Shown here: positions 41,293 through 52,623 of the stretch, piece by piece | Layout of the letters: each line of letters begins with the position of its first letter | Position numbering within the stretch: position 1 is the stretch's first letter | Assembly: GCA_021292165.1 (NCBI GenBank) | Contig: CM037888.1 | Location: 27,455,140-27,519,139, forward strand | Source: Shinisaurus crocodilurus | Lineage: Eukaryota; Chordata; Lepidosauria; Squamata; Shinisauridae | DNA length: 64,000 nt | Direction: 5' to 3' | Program-made: the position numbers and the translations under genes | Notes under the pieces: generated by a model | The model's input: only the letters and a program-made list of their open reading frames with translations | Database searches by the model: none | Told to the model about the DNA's origin: nothing

Positions 41293-43230
41293 ACCCGCAG
41301 GGGGGTTGGCCTATGGGCTGACTTTGGTGAGTAGCGCTGCCAACACGTATCTCAGCTACACCAGACATCAGGCAGCAGTAAATAACCTGACCCCTGGGAA
41401 AGCCAATGGCTTCGGGTGGAGGCGCTTGACCAGGAGGCTTGTGGGGCCTTGAGGAATGAAATCGGGCAGCAGCAGTGTCATTACTGATCAGAGGCCAAGG
41501 CAAGGGATGCCGATAGGGCTTCAGTGCTTAAAACTGCAGACGAGATGCTGGCCATCGTAACTGGCCGTACTAACACTGCGATGTGGAAGGCAGCAGGAAA
41601 CCAACCTCCACATTATATTTTCCAAGTTTACCCGTCATGGCTAGACAGACAGTGTAGCCATGATGATGTCCACGCCCCAGTAGGAGAGGAATAGGAAGAA
41701 GGGGGAGGAGGAAGAGAAGGAGGAGGAGAAGGAGAAGAGCATGCCAACAAATGTCTTCTTCCATAGCTTACTCTGACCAGTTCTCAGCCCAGCAACACTG
41801 GGAATATTAAGAAGAGACAGCATTGAAGCATGTGCAAAGCACTTTTCCCCCCCTGTTGAGGAGTACTGGCACACAACCTTTACCCATCTGAGGTTGGAGG
41901 GAGCAGGCTTCCAAGCCTCTGATGTCTCAGCAAACCTGTATCACGGTGACTCTCTCTCTCTCTCTTTTTTTTTTTTAATTAACACCCCCTGCTATGCATC
42001 TGTCACAAAATTGAAATTAGGCTTTGGCCACATAATACCTGCTTGTCCATGGGCTGAGTGCCCCACGGAGCTAAAGCAAACCCAAGCAGGAGATCTGCAA
42101 CATCATTTCAGGTTTTGGACCTCAGCACATTTCACGCTAGAGCTCAAGGTGCCTCAGCTCAGCTGCAGCTATTTCCATGGATTCGGGCTTTGTTTCCTCT
42201 TGTACCTGGTGCAATTTGGGACCTAAGATGCAGAGTCCCTGCTCTTCCCCAGCTGGGCAATAAGTGTGTGTGTGTGTTTCCATCAATTCCAGATGTGAAG
42301 TGGGCCAAGGCAGGCCTTCAAAGTTACTCAGTATGACTTATGCATTTGGATTGGTCAAGACTGTGCTTGATGGAAAGTCCTGAAAGCCATCTCCCTGCTG
42401 TAGGAGCCATTGGGGGGGGGGAGGCAGGGGGAGAAAAGAAAAACAATCCAAAACTTAAATGCTTTTTTATGGGGAGGCTTAAAAACTTCCAAAAATATAA
42501 ATCTAAAATATTTATATATGGGCTTCAAATAGAACAGACATTATGACCTCATATGTGCATAGAGAATGTCAAGGGTTCCCCTTCCCCTTCTTCCTCGGTC
42601 CCACCTGGAATGACTTTAGCTTTTCAGCTTTCCTTCACTTGCTGCCCAGGTTAGCTTTTCGTTGACTTATGGCTCCATCAATCTGTGCAGCTCTCCATCC
42701 AGGGAAGTAGTTCATCTTGTATATGACTGTGCCTCCACCTCTTCTGAAGAATATATATATATATGGACAATTGCCTATTCAAACCAGTTTTGTAGTAAAA
42801 GATTCCCTCCCCATTTTGGGTGAATTTTGGTGGGAGCATTAGATGAGACCTCAGAACACAAGTCCAACATCCTCATCTTGATTTGTCTGAGTAACTTGCC
42901 CAGTATGAAATGGCTCAAAGCCATTTCAAAGGGGTTTTTGAAACAATCTTTCCTTTAAAACTTTAAAAAGTAGTTAGGCAGAAATCGTAGTTTGTTTATT
43001 TGTCTGTCTATCTGTCTGTCTGTCTGTTTGTTTTTCCCGGCACAGCATTAAGGGATTTGTTGTGTTCATGATGTGGATAAGATTACAAAAGACAGTTTGG
43101 TGGAGAAGGATTCAGGTATAGCTCAGCCAAAACAATTTAGAAGAAAATTTCTGAGATTTCTTTTTTTGTTTTCACTTCCACCCCCCACCCCGGTCCTGTC
43201 TTGAAAAAGAAAGCCACTTCTCAAAATCAT
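41293..43230. other. Unique sequence
   Basis: Short simple tracts only: purine-rich 41688-41735, TC 41950-41964, (TCTG)n 43003-43032. No gene or named repeat. Confidence 0.4.
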
Positions 43231-43235
43231 TCTTT

Positions 43236-43482
43236 GCGGAGCCAGTGTGGCATAGTGGTGAGAGTGTTGTTGGACTGGGACTCGGAAGATCCGGGTTCTA
43301 GTCCCTGCTCGGCCATGAAACTCACTGGGTGACTTTGGGCCAGTCACTGACTCTCATCCTAACCTACCTCACAGGGTTGTTATGGGGATAAAATGGAGAG
43401 GAGGAGGACCATGTAAGGCACCTTGGCCTCCTTTCAAGAGGAAAAAAGGCAGGATTTAAATGTAATAAATAAACAGATTTTC
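43236..43482 (+). mobile_element. MIR-like tRNA SINE with L2 tail, full length
   Basis: Head GAGCCAGTGTGGCATAGTGG (box A), box B GGGTTCTAGTCCC, core CACTGGGTGACTTTGGGCC, CTACCTCACAGGGTTGTTAT and tail GGCAGGATTTAAATGTAATA with AATAAAC. Box A, box B, core and L2-like end are all present, with few changes relative to 59207-59430. I judge it one of the younger insertions. Confidence 0.9.
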
Positions 43483-44081
43483 TCCATATATTCTCTACCA
43501 TTTTAGTGGCAGCCACCATGTCCCCTGTCCCTCCACAATGTCCCATAATGCCACTAGGTTTAGGGCATTGTGAAGGATGAAAAATGGTGCTCAGGCCGCT
43601 AACAGAGTTGATGCTGCCATCATTTGCCTCCCCAAAGGCAACAATAAAACCTTAAACAAAAGAAGAACAAAGACATGTTAGGAAAACAGAAAGAAGCAGT
43701 GCTAATTGCCACCGCTATTGGTAAGCCCCACCCCTGAGAAAGTGTTTCAGAATTCCCCCTCCTCCTGGAAAAATTCAGTGAAATGGTTTCCCCAATTTAT
43801 CTGCTGACATATAGAGTATATGTCTATTCTCTCACCACCCCCCCCCAATGCTTCTCCATGAAAACATTTGAGTTTCTTTATGAAGAAATTTGTACCAGAT
43901 TCTCCGCAAAAATGGTTGGATGTTTTGGAAGGCAGCCATAATTGTTTGGGGCAGTTTTTGCTGTCTTCAAAATTCCTCTGATGTTTTGCTCAAGCTGGAG
44001 CCTCAAAATTAGCTTCAGCATTTCATTTGAGTCAAAATGAATTTGCTTTGACATTCCTTTTTAGCTGAAATTCAAGGGTAG

Positions 44082-44117
<36 letters not shown>

Positions 44118-44504
44118 CATTTACCAGCTGTTTTCCAGTTGCTCTGTGCAATGGTCACCTGCTAGAAAAATCATCCCAAGGTATCCTCAAACAGGTAGGG
44201 TGGCCAGGTGAAGGAAGAGGGCAGGACTCCTGCATTTTTTGTGTGGGCAAGGCCATTTCAGCAGGAGCAACTGCATATATACTAGTGAGGATTGAGAAGC
44301 TTCCTGGAGTGCATTTCCACTTTTCCTTGAAGAAAGACTCTGCTGCAGGCCAGTTGCCCTGTGGCCACAGAAGAAAGATGGCTATCTAGACCCAGTCACC
44401 CACCAGAGGTACAAGGAATTGGCATGACCTCCATCCCAGGAAGAGCACCACCAAGGGAAGATCAATCTGATTCCAACAAGTTTTAAATGCTGCTTTGATA
44501 TTTT
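43483..44504. other. Unique sequence with (TA)n
   Basis: (TA)n at 44083-44115. Nothing else is recognised. Confidence 0.4.
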
Positions 44505-45062
44505 TGTTCCGGCACTGATGATAAGCCTCATCTTGAGTACTGCTCATCTTGAGTACTGCTTCTAGTTCTGGGCACCACCTTTAAGAAGGATTGGACAGTA
44601 CGTGGAGAGGTTCATAGGGGGCAAACGAGGATGATAAAGGGACTGGCAAACAAGGCCCCTATGAGGAGGACTGAAAGAACTGGCATGTTTAGCCTTCAGA
44701 AGAGGAGACTGGGGGAAGATCGATAGCACTCTTCAGTACTTAAAGGGTTGTCACACAGAGAAGGGCCAGGATCTCTTCTCGATCATCCCAGTTTGCAGGA
44801 CACGGAATAATGGGCTCAAGTTACAGGAAGCCAAATTCTGCCTGGACATCAGGAAAAATTTCCTGACTGTTAGAGCAATAAGACAATGGAACCAGCTACC
44901 TAGGGAGGTGGTGGGCTCTCCCACTCTGGAGGCATTCAAGCTGGACGGCCATCTGTCAGGGATGCTTTGACCTGGATTCCTGCATTGAGCAGGAGGTTGG
45001 ACTCGTTGGCTTTGTAGGCCCCTTCCAACTCTACTTTTCTATGATTCTATGATTCTATGAAT
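44505..45062 (+). mobile_element. CR1 LINE, ORF2 C-terminus and 3' end, copy 2
   Basis: Parallel to 23830-24355: CTTCTAGTTCTGGGCACCAC, TGTTTAGCCTTCAGAAGAGG, TCACACAGAGAAGGGCCAGG and GGGCTCAAGTTACAGGAAGC, then the tail TCTATGATTCTATGATTCTA. It has several frameshifts and a 16-bp tandem duplication (CATCTTGAGTACTGCT) near 44531. Inactive. Confidence 0.9.
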
Positions 45063-45490
45063 GCTTGCTCCAAGACCTTAAGAGCCCTTGGGCAATACAC
45101 CCTCAATGGGCTCCCTCCCTCAGTGAGTCCAGCTTCTCGCCACCATGGTCACCAGCTGCTCTTGCTCCTCCTCCTCTTTCTCATTATTGCTGCCACTTGC
45201 ATGCTTGGCAGGCAGAGAGCCAATGAGCAAGTAGGCTGTGGCTTGTTCTGCTCCTCCTTCTCACCACTGTTGTCTGGGCCAGGTGAACATCAAGTTGCAC
45301 AGTGGTGAAGAGGAACAACTCCAGGGGCTCTTGGTTGTAAACCCCTGTTGGAATGGGCCCAGTCATGCCTCCCCTTGATGCTGGCCCTGATAGTGATATT
45401 AATAATAATAGCCATTCACAAAATAGCTATTCTCTGTGACACTGTCCTCCAAATTGATCCCTTAAAAGTGAGTGTGGGTTTGTGGGTGTT
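45063..45490. other. Unique sequence
   Basis: Nothing recognised. Confidence 0.35.
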
Positions 45491-45491
45491 A

Positions 45492-45582
45492 AGGGACTTC
45501 CAGGCCATAACTCAGTAGTAGAGCACAAGTGTTTGCCTACAGAAACCCATAGGTTCAGTTCCTAACATCTCAATGTAAAAAG
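45492..45582 (+). mobile_element. tRNA-derived SINE head
   Basis: GGCCATAACTCAGTAGTAGA (box A), TGTTTGCCTACAGAAACCCA and GGTTCAGTTCCTAACATCTC (box B) match the family at 14251-15035. It stops where the next element begins. Confidence 0.65.
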
Positions 45583-45585
45583 AGG

Positions 45586-45845
45586 CAGGGTTGGCCCTAT
45601 CATTAGGCAGAGTGAGGCAGCTGCCTCAGGTGACAGATGCTGGGGTGGGGAGAAGCAGCAAGATGTTGGAGGCCAAGGCTGTGTTTGCTTTGTGGCCAAC
45701 CTGCTGTCCTCAGAGGGTGCAGGGGAAGACAATGTCCCATGTTGAAGATTCAAGTGCCAGTCCAGTTGGCTTCAACATGTGGAAGTCGCAGAGGTTGCCA
45801 TCTTGTACAGCTTAGGCAGCAGAATGTCTATATAGGCTGGCCCTG
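45586..45845 (+). mobile_element. hAT-like element (CAGGGTTGGCCC ends)
   Basis: Starts CAGGGTTGGCCCTATCATTA and ends TATAGGCTGGCCCTG, giving about 11 bp of inverted ends. Interior: GAGGCAGCTGCCTCAGGTGA. No convincing TSD (AAAAGAGG against CCTTGATG), so the hAT call rests on the CAG ends and similarity in style to hAT-g. Confidence 0.55.
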
Positions 45846-45929
45846 CCTTGATGGCAGGCCAGGGCAAGACCTCTGGCTGAAGAGCCATTCCTGGTTGGAA
45901 TCAGTATACCAGGGTAGATAGAACACAGC

Positions 45930-46245
45930 TCTAACTCAAAAATGAGTCCTCTGGCACATTAAAGACTAACAAATGCATCATAGCATAAGCTTTCGTGGCC
46001 TAGAGACCATTAATCCACAGAAGCTTATGCCATAATTAATGTGTTAGGATCAGATCCAGACCTAGTCATGCATAGAGTAGACCCACTGAAATGAATGGAA
46101 CAAGTTAGTCGTGACTAACGTACATCCCATTGATTTCAGTGGGTCTGCTCTAAGCATGACTATGTCTGGATCCGGCCCTTAGCCTTTAAGATTCCACAAG
46201 ACTTTTTATTTTATTTTCTTCTGCTGCACCAGACTGACAGAGCAT
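45930..46245. mobile_element. Penelope-like palindromic repeat, split by a Harbinger MITE
   Basis: GAGTCCTCTGGCACATTAAA, GACTAACAAATGCATCATAG and ATAAGCTTTCGTGGCCTAGA on the left face CCACAGAAGCTTATGCC, ATAATTAATGTGTTA and, past the insert, GCCTTTAAGATTCCACAAGA. Intact members of this common reptile repeat carry CTGATGA and GAAA around a stem, the hammerhead ribozyme core. Here the CTGATGA part is deleted. The class assignment is from memory of the family. Confidence 0.6.
46047..46178. mobile_element. Harbinger-type foldback MITE with TTA target
   Basis: 132 bp with ends GGATCAGATCCAGACCTAGT and, from the right, GGGCCGGATCCAGACATAGT, almost fully self-complementary around GACTAACGTACATCCC. 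TTA flanks both sides (46044-46046, 46179-46181). Deleting element plus one TTA restores GTGTTAGCCTTTAAG, the expected host text. A 3-bp TTA target indicates PIF/Harbinger. Confidence 0.88.
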
Positions 46246-46780
46246 CCCCTCTGGAAATTGGTCTAATTCAGTTCAAGGTAGCCTCACACATGTTCGTACA
46301 CTCGACTGAGTTAGGAATGATGAGCATTCTTTTCTTTCTTTCTTTTTATTTGTCACTGCCCAGGTTACAGCTCTATTAGTTTTGGTCCTCCTCTGCATTT
46401 ATCCCAGAAATGACAGCAAGTGAACTGTGCTTTTATCGCTGCACGCTTTCTCTCTCAGACAAGCTCAATAGATCGTGCCCTTCCTGAGCTCTGAATACAT
46501 GGCCTACAAACCACGCCATATGGTTAATTTTTAAGCCAACTGATCAAGTGTTTAATAAAGCAGAGGCTGGGAGGGATGACAGGATGAGCTGTCTCAGTAT
46601 GCCATTGTCCCAACAGCTCTGTCTCTTCTTAACCCTTTATATTTTGACTTGACTGTTTCCAAACTATCAATTTGAGAGGGGGGGGGGAGAGACTCTACAA
46701 TGGACATCTAGGTTTACATTACCTTCATTAGCCCTTCCACAAAATAATTAAAACCATAAATTCTGGCACAGCTGTGAGCT
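46246..46780. other. Repeat-poor unique block
   Basis: 46370-46640 (ACACGTTCG-type text, GAATACATGGCCTACAAACC, CAAGTGTTTAATAAAGCAGA) has no repeats and could be conserved noncoding DNA. (TTTC)n-like tract at 46330-46349. Confidence 0.3.
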
Positions 46781-46784
46781 AAGG

Positions 46785-47110
46785 ATGGACAAATCTCTCT
46801 ATTTCACATTATCTCAGTTTATATTTTTTCCAGTCTTAAGTTTGGTCTGTCCTGAACTTTGAGAATTTTTTTTAAGGTTTGCATGACAATTCATAAGCAT
46901 TGCTGTACATATTTCTCCCAATACATGCATTTTAGCCTAATATACACATCTGGGGGCAAGCAGTTTTCCCTGACCTAATGGATTCTTGAACATTCCCACC
47001 CATAATATATGCATTACTGTATGCATATATATATATTTTTAAATTAGAGAACTCCTTTGCAAAATTTGGTGAAGTGCAAATTTTGATGGATAACTGAGTT
47101 CAAAATTAGA
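46785..47110 (+). mobile_element. hAT-b element, degenerate
   Basis: AGGATGGACAAATCTCTC starts it, with CTCCCAATACATGCATTTTA, ATATATGCATTACTGTATGC and AAATTTGGTGAAGTGCAAAT inside, as in the group at 815 and 16430. Another scrap lies at 47405-47530. Confidence 0.45.
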
Positions 47111-47244
47111 TAAGTCAGTGTATATTAAAATGTGAACTGAATGACACATGAATGCCCATTGCCTGAATTCTTTCTACTAGATTACTTAATATGGAACATC
47201 CATGTTCAAAGACAGAATGACACTGAATATCAGTTTTGGTGGGA

Positions 47245-47390
47245 CAACAGCAAGAGAGGACTACTGACTTCAAGTCTTGCTTGTGGGTTTCCCAACAAAG
47301 GTGTCTGGTTGGCCACTGTGTGAAACAGGATGCTGGTCTAGATGGACCTTTGGTCTGATCCAGTAGGGCTCTTCTTATGTTCTTGCATTT
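47245..47390 (+). mobile_element. CR1-like LINE 3' end
   Basis: TCTGGTTGGCCACTGTGTGA, GGATGCTGGTCTAGATGGAC and TTGGTCTGATCCAGTAGGGC end in TCTTCTTATGTTCTTGC. Forward orientation, same subfamily as 5104-5272. Confidence 0.75.
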
Positions 47391-47534
47391 TGATGACAAG
47401 CAGCTGAAGTTGTGAATGGACACCACTGAAAAATACTGTGTTTGTGGTGTCGTTGGGGGATGTGAAAATTCTAACTGTGTTTATTCTATCATGGTCCATT
47501 CACAAATGCAAGTACTCTCTTGATGTGGCTGTCA

Positions 47535-48330
47535 TCAAGTGATGAACACACATATGTGAACACTGTTTGTTTCTGTGTCAGACTTCTCAGGTGAAATTCT
47601 GGCCCTGAGTATAAAGGGCCACTGGGGAACTGAGGCTTTCAAAATTATTTGATCAGGGCATCAATTCAAGGGCTTAATCCATTTAGCTTAAAGCAGGAAG
47701 CCAGTTTAACTTAATGGCAGAAATACGGTAGGATCCATTCTGGATAAGTGGAAATTGGGTAGAAGCCAAGAATGTGAGATCTGGAGTTCCAGAGATCAGG
47801 AAAAGAAGTAGCACATGGCAAGGAAATACATACCAGTCTCATATTCACCATGTTGTATCCAAAATATTTTATGGGGACAGTAGAAGTGATTCCATTTTAG
47901 TATCTGGCCACAGGCCAGTTCAGGTCAGAGCAGTAACTGGAATTGAAGTTGAGAGTCAACTGCCAGCAAGCCCTGAATTCCAAATTTGTAAAGAATGTAA
48001 CCAAAGAGTGCAATCCTATCAGATAGACACCTATAGGATGGACTCTGGAGGTCTTCAATCTCGGAGACCTCTGACTATCCTAAGCTCTGCCAGCAAGAGC
48101 CTGGCAAGGCAAGAAAAACAGGAGAGTGGGTAGTTTTTAGCCTCTCTGTCCTCCAAAATCCTGAGGTTGTGATGCTGACCTTGGGAGAAGTTGCTGCCAT
48201 GAAGCTTTCCATGGTGGTTGGAAAGGGTTGGGTGAGGGGGGGTTGATCCACAGTCAGGTCTCCTCTTCCAGAGTTGGATCTCTGTCTCTGCCTCATAAGA
48301 GGAGATCAGCAGCATCCTATGGGCCATAAG
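47535..48330. other. Unique sequence
   Basis: No recognised repeats apart from a possible Harbinger-like scrap at 48008 (GAGTGCAATCCTATCAG). Confidence 0.35.
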
Positions 48331-48378
48331 ATTCATAGATCATAGAGTTGGAAGGAGCCTACAAGGCTATGCTCTCTT
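48331..48378 (-). mobile_element. CR1 3' terminal fragment
   Basis: ATTCATAGATCATAGAGTTG then GAAGGAGCCTACAAGGCTA, the complement of the CR1 end. Confidence 0.7.
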
Positions 48379-48379
48379 A

Positions 48380-49424
48380 ATCTCTGTCCCCATGTACAGC
48401 CCTACTTTGTGCTCTGTCTCCCATATTCATTGCATTCCATGGTGAACAACAGTGTCATCATCCAGTGAAGTCAAGAGGAAATTGGATTGCAGCAGGAAAC
48501 AGAAATCAGACTTTTGGTGGGAGTCAAGTCTTCAAGTGTGAGTTTTGTGCACAAAATAATAAATATTTGGATTAGGAAGGGGCAAAGACCAGGCTTGTGA
48601 GCATTCTATTTCAGCTATTTCCGCTACAGCTTCAAAGCTGCCAAAATATGTCCAGGATAACACAATAATAAACATTTTAGGAACTTCAAGTTCAAGCTTG
48701 AAGTTCAAGAGCTTGTCTATCAAGTCTAGCATTAGCTAATCTTTATTTTTATTTTAAACATCTTAAAAATCTGTCTGTGACTATGTAGTTGGCTGCTTTG
48801 CTTTGTAAAGGGTTATTTCCATAGTAACCATGTTTTTATATGACATTTTCTCAAATTCCTGACAACAATTAACACCACAAATGTGATCTGCTCTATTGGA
48901 AATTAGAGGATTAATCGTTCTCTTGATCGTCTGGAGAAATACAAGTTGTGCTTCTTCGTGACCTGATGGAAACTTTCTACAGTTCTGCTTAACTGTCTCA
49001 TCCCATCAGCAAACCAGCAAGGAAACAAGGCAACCACCACCCATGCCGGGCGGCCACTATACCTAAATCACGTTCACAGTGTGTTCATGTGAATGCAACA
49101 CCCTAGTATGGTATCCAATCTGGAGCAAATTATTCTCTTGTTTCTCATGCTGGAGTTGGGTGAAGTGGGGACAGACGTGCATCTCTGATGGGGAAGCAGC
49201 CTGTTGTTCTTTGCTGTAGTGGGTCTTGAACCCAGTGGATGTGGATGGTGCTTTCTCTGCTACCGCTGGGGCAGGGATGCAACTGTTGTTGATAATGGCC
49301 AATGCATTCCTTGCAGGATTGGGACTATCCATGCAGCGTGTGCATTACAAGGGGCAGGCCAGTTGCCCCTCTCCATACCTTTTTTTGAAGGACCTCCTTC
49401 CCTGATGTTTTCGAAGGCTCCAGA
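48380..49424. other. Unique sequence
   Basis: No recognised repeats. The 48740-48960 block is A/T-rich and repeat-free. Confidence 0.35.
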
Positions 49425-49438
49425 AGGGCATGATTTGC

Positions 49439-51490
49439 ATTAAAGATGTTAATAAAAACTATGGGGTTTGGAGAAAAATTTATAGGTATTACTAACCAAT
49501 TATATACTCATAATGTCACGTCGGTAATTGTAAACGATGGAATAACAGAAACTATTAGCCTAGGCCGGGGAACTAGACAGGGTTGTCCCCTTTCCCCAGT
49601 ATTATTTGTGTTAGTTATGGAATTGTTAGCGAATTCGATAAGACAGGAGAAGAAATTATTGGGGATAGGAATAGAGACCAAATGTAAGATAAACCTTTTT
49701 GCAGATGATATCTTGTTAACATTAGAACGGCCTATAGAAAATTGGGATTGGATAGAGAAACATTTAGATGAATTTAGAGAAGTAACAGGGTTAAAAGTTA
49801 ATTGGGATAAATCGGAGATAATGACATTTAATTATAGTAAACTGGAGGAAAGGGGATTTAAACAAAGGGGAGTGGATATAAAGATAAAAAATATAATTAA
49901 ATATTTAGGTATTGATATATTAAAAGATTTGGATAAAATAGGGGAATGTAATTTTAAAAAACTAAAAGATGAAGTTAAAAATCAAATAGAGGATTATAAA
50001 AAATTGGGATTATCATGGTTTGGTAGGATAGCTTTGATTAAAATGAAGATTTTACCGAAGTTTAATTTTTATTTAGAATGATACCATATAAGATATCAGA
50101 GAAAGAAATTAAAGAGTGGCAAGTAATGTTAAATAGCTATTGTAATGGGGGGAAAAAATCAAGGATTACTAAGAATAGATGGTATAAAGCTCAAAAAATA
50201 GGGGGACTTGGTCTCCCTAATTTAAAATGGTATTATATAGCTAATCAACTTAGATATATCATGGATATTATTGTTAGAAAATATTTTATGTGGTGGGAAA
50301 TAGAAGCATTTGAATTGGGTAATAGGGTGGATAAATTCTTATTTACAAAACAAGGACATATTATGACAAAAAGATTAGAAAATCCCTTTTTAAAAAATAT
50401 GTTAGAAATTTGGGGTAGAAATAAGGAAATATTTTTACCAGGTATATCCCCCGCTTACTCCAGTGGTGGTTATGGAAGATTTTCCCGAGAATGTTAGACA
50501 TTTAGAACGAATTTTTAGAGAGAAAAAGGTCATAACTTTAATGGATTGGCTGGAAAAAATGGAGACAAGACAGCAAATAATTGATAGGGTTGGGGCAGGA
50601 AGAATTTCTTGGTTAAATTTAATTCAATTAGTACAATGGGGTAAGAAATGGAAGAGGAGACATGAGCATGAAAGGGATTTCACTGCATTTGAGCAGGTGG
50701 TTATGTCTAGAGAACTTGTAGAAGGAAATGCATCAGCTAGGGGTCTTACAAAGATGTTATATAAAATGTTGCAGAAATCAGAAGAGCAAGCAGAAAATCT
50801 TAAAATAGTTTGGGATACAGAGTTTGAAGAGGAAATATCAAAGGATGAGTGGAATAAGATTTGGGATAGGCGAATATTGAAAAATATGTCTATAAGAATT
50901 AAAGAGAATTTTTATAAGCTAATTTGGAGATGGTATTTGACCCCAGTGAGATTAAATAGAATAGATAATAAATGTTCTCCAATGTGTTGGCGAGGATGTC
51001 AGGAATTGGGTACATATGCTCATATGTGGTGGAGTTGTAAAATGTAATGGATTTTTGGAAAATGATTTTTGAGGAAATATCAGAAATTGTTGGAGTTGAT
51101 TTAGAGGTATGCCCTAAACTAGCTTTGCTAACAATAACGGAAAAGGTGATCGGTTCACAAAATGTTAAAGAATTAATCATAAATTTGTTAACGGCAGGTA
51201 GACTAATGATAGCAAGGAAATGGAAAATCCAGCAAGTTTTCACTATTACTGAATGGTATAAGGAAGTATGGGATATGGCTTTGAATGATATGTTGACTTG
51301 TAATATTAAATGCAAAAGGGGTCAATTAAAGAAATTTAAGAATTGGGGTTTATTTTGAATATTTAAAGGGGAAGGAGGTCAGAATTGTATTTGGGACCTT
51401 TAGGTTAGATTGTTTGTCCCTGGTGAGCAATATGTATGTGTTATGTTATTCTTGAGTTTAAATTTAAAATATTAAAAAAAAAAAAAAAGG
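49439..51490 (+). mobile_element. L1-clade LINE, 5'-truncated insertion
   Basis: 2,052 bp flanked by the exact 14-bp TSD AGGGCATGATTTGC (49425-49438, 51491-51504) and ending in a 15-nt A run. It holds the 3' part of ORF2 and a short 3' UTR. A long perfect TSD, a poly-A end and 5' truncation are the classic signs of target-primed reverse transcription by an L1. It is markedly A/T-rich against its flanks. Confidence 0.95.
49446..51358 (+). pseudogene. L1 ORF2 fragment (reverse transcriptase to C-terminus)
   Basis: Four overlapping open segments (49446-50081, 50078-50497, 50463-51047, 51047-51358) read as one protein broken by three frameshifts or stops. The first keeps RT motifs GTRQGCPLSPVLF and the catalytic FADD in INLFADDILL, then TGLKVNWDKSEIM. 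The second starts MIPYKISEKEIKEWQ with GGLGLPNLKWYYIANQLRY. The third ends in a cysteine-bearing CSPMCWRGCQELGTYAHMWW region typical of the L1 C-terminus. The endonuclease and early RT are missing. It cannot function. Confidence 0.93.
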
Positions 51491-51504
51491 AGGGCATGAT
51501 TTGC

Positions 51505-52212
51505 CTCCCAGCCCTTATCCAATCAGGGGTCCCCAAACCTATCCTCCATCTTGATCACTCCATTATGTCTCTCTGTGCCTGGTTCTGGAGGGCAGCCTGA
51601 TCCCTTGACTTTATTACCTTTTCTTTAGCTACTTTCTTTAAATAGAAAGTTACAAAGGAGGGGGGTCCATGATTTACCTAAAATTAGGAGGTGGTGGATG
51701 GATAGGGCTCATGGATTTTATTAACGGCACCCTCTCTCTCTTTCCCCCATAATTCAAGTGCTGTAGCCATGCCTTATAGAAACTAGTTCTCAGTTTTTTG
51801 GATGATTAGACAAAGCCAAGATGGACCTTGAGGCAAGTACCATGATAAATATAAGTGGGGCTTGGAGCTAGCAGAAACCAGTGAGTTTAGCAAGTGCTAG
51901 TTACATAGTGTTAGCCATAAAATATGTTTCATTCATTTGTAATCATGATGCTTGTAACTCTGGGGAGAGAATGCACATGGCATTCCATTCTTTAAAAAAA
52001 ATATGTGCAAGGCAATGAAAGGATAAGTTTGAGTACAAAGACTGTTATGCCATACCTGTGCACAAAAGGGATTTGAAAAGTCTGGTTTAATATCACCAAA
52101 GAGATGGGATTTATGGTAGTTAAAATGGAGAAACAGTGGATTTTTCTGATGCATGTACATTTCTGTAATTCAGCACTGCATCATGGGATTAGTAGTATTT
52201 GTGTGAATAAGA
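51505..52212. other. Unique sequence
   Basis: Nothing recognised. Confidence 0.35.
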
Positions 52213-52218
52213 TTATAA

Positions 52219-52267
<49 letters not shown>

Positions 52268-52345
52268 GCCATCAATGTGTTGAGAGCTTTACAAAGTACA
52301 AGAGGACAGAACTCTGCCTCTGGGAGCTTACACTCTAAATTGAAT
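52219..52345 (-). mobile_element. Repeat tail with (GAT)n
   Basis: (GAT)n at 52219-52267 is followed by GGCCATCAATGTGTTGAGAG, CTTTACAAAGTACAAGAGGA and CTGGGAGCTTACACTCTAAA. This is the same tail type as at 39434 and 32160, on the minus strand. Confidence 0.65.
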
Positions 52346-52360
52346 AAAAGGATTCAACTA

Positions 52361-52621
52361 CAGTAATACCTTGGATTGCAAGTACGGTAACTTGGTTTGA
52401 GAGCATTTTGCAAGACAAGCAATTTTTTAAAATATTTATTTATTTATTTTTGACTTGATATACAAGCGACGTCTTGCAATACAAGTACTGTAGTACGGCT
52501 TAAATTAAAAATCTCTGCACAAATTGTTTTGGGGGAATTTCGTTTTGATATAAGAGTGTTTTGGATTACAAGCACGTTTCCGGAACAAATTATGCTCTCA
52601 ATCCAAGGCATGACTGTACTG
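52361..52621. mobile_element. Tigger/pogo-like MITE
   Basis: 261 bp between TA dinucleotides (52359-52360, 52622-52623). Ends CAGTAATACCTTGGATTGCA and, from the right, CAGTACAGTCATGCCTTGG. Repeated subterminal phrases TTGGATTACAAGCACG, GGAACAAATTATGCTCTC and TGATATAAGAGTGTTTT are typical of Tc1/mariner Tigger derivatives. No transposase. Confidence 0.85.
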
Positions 52622-52623
52622 TA

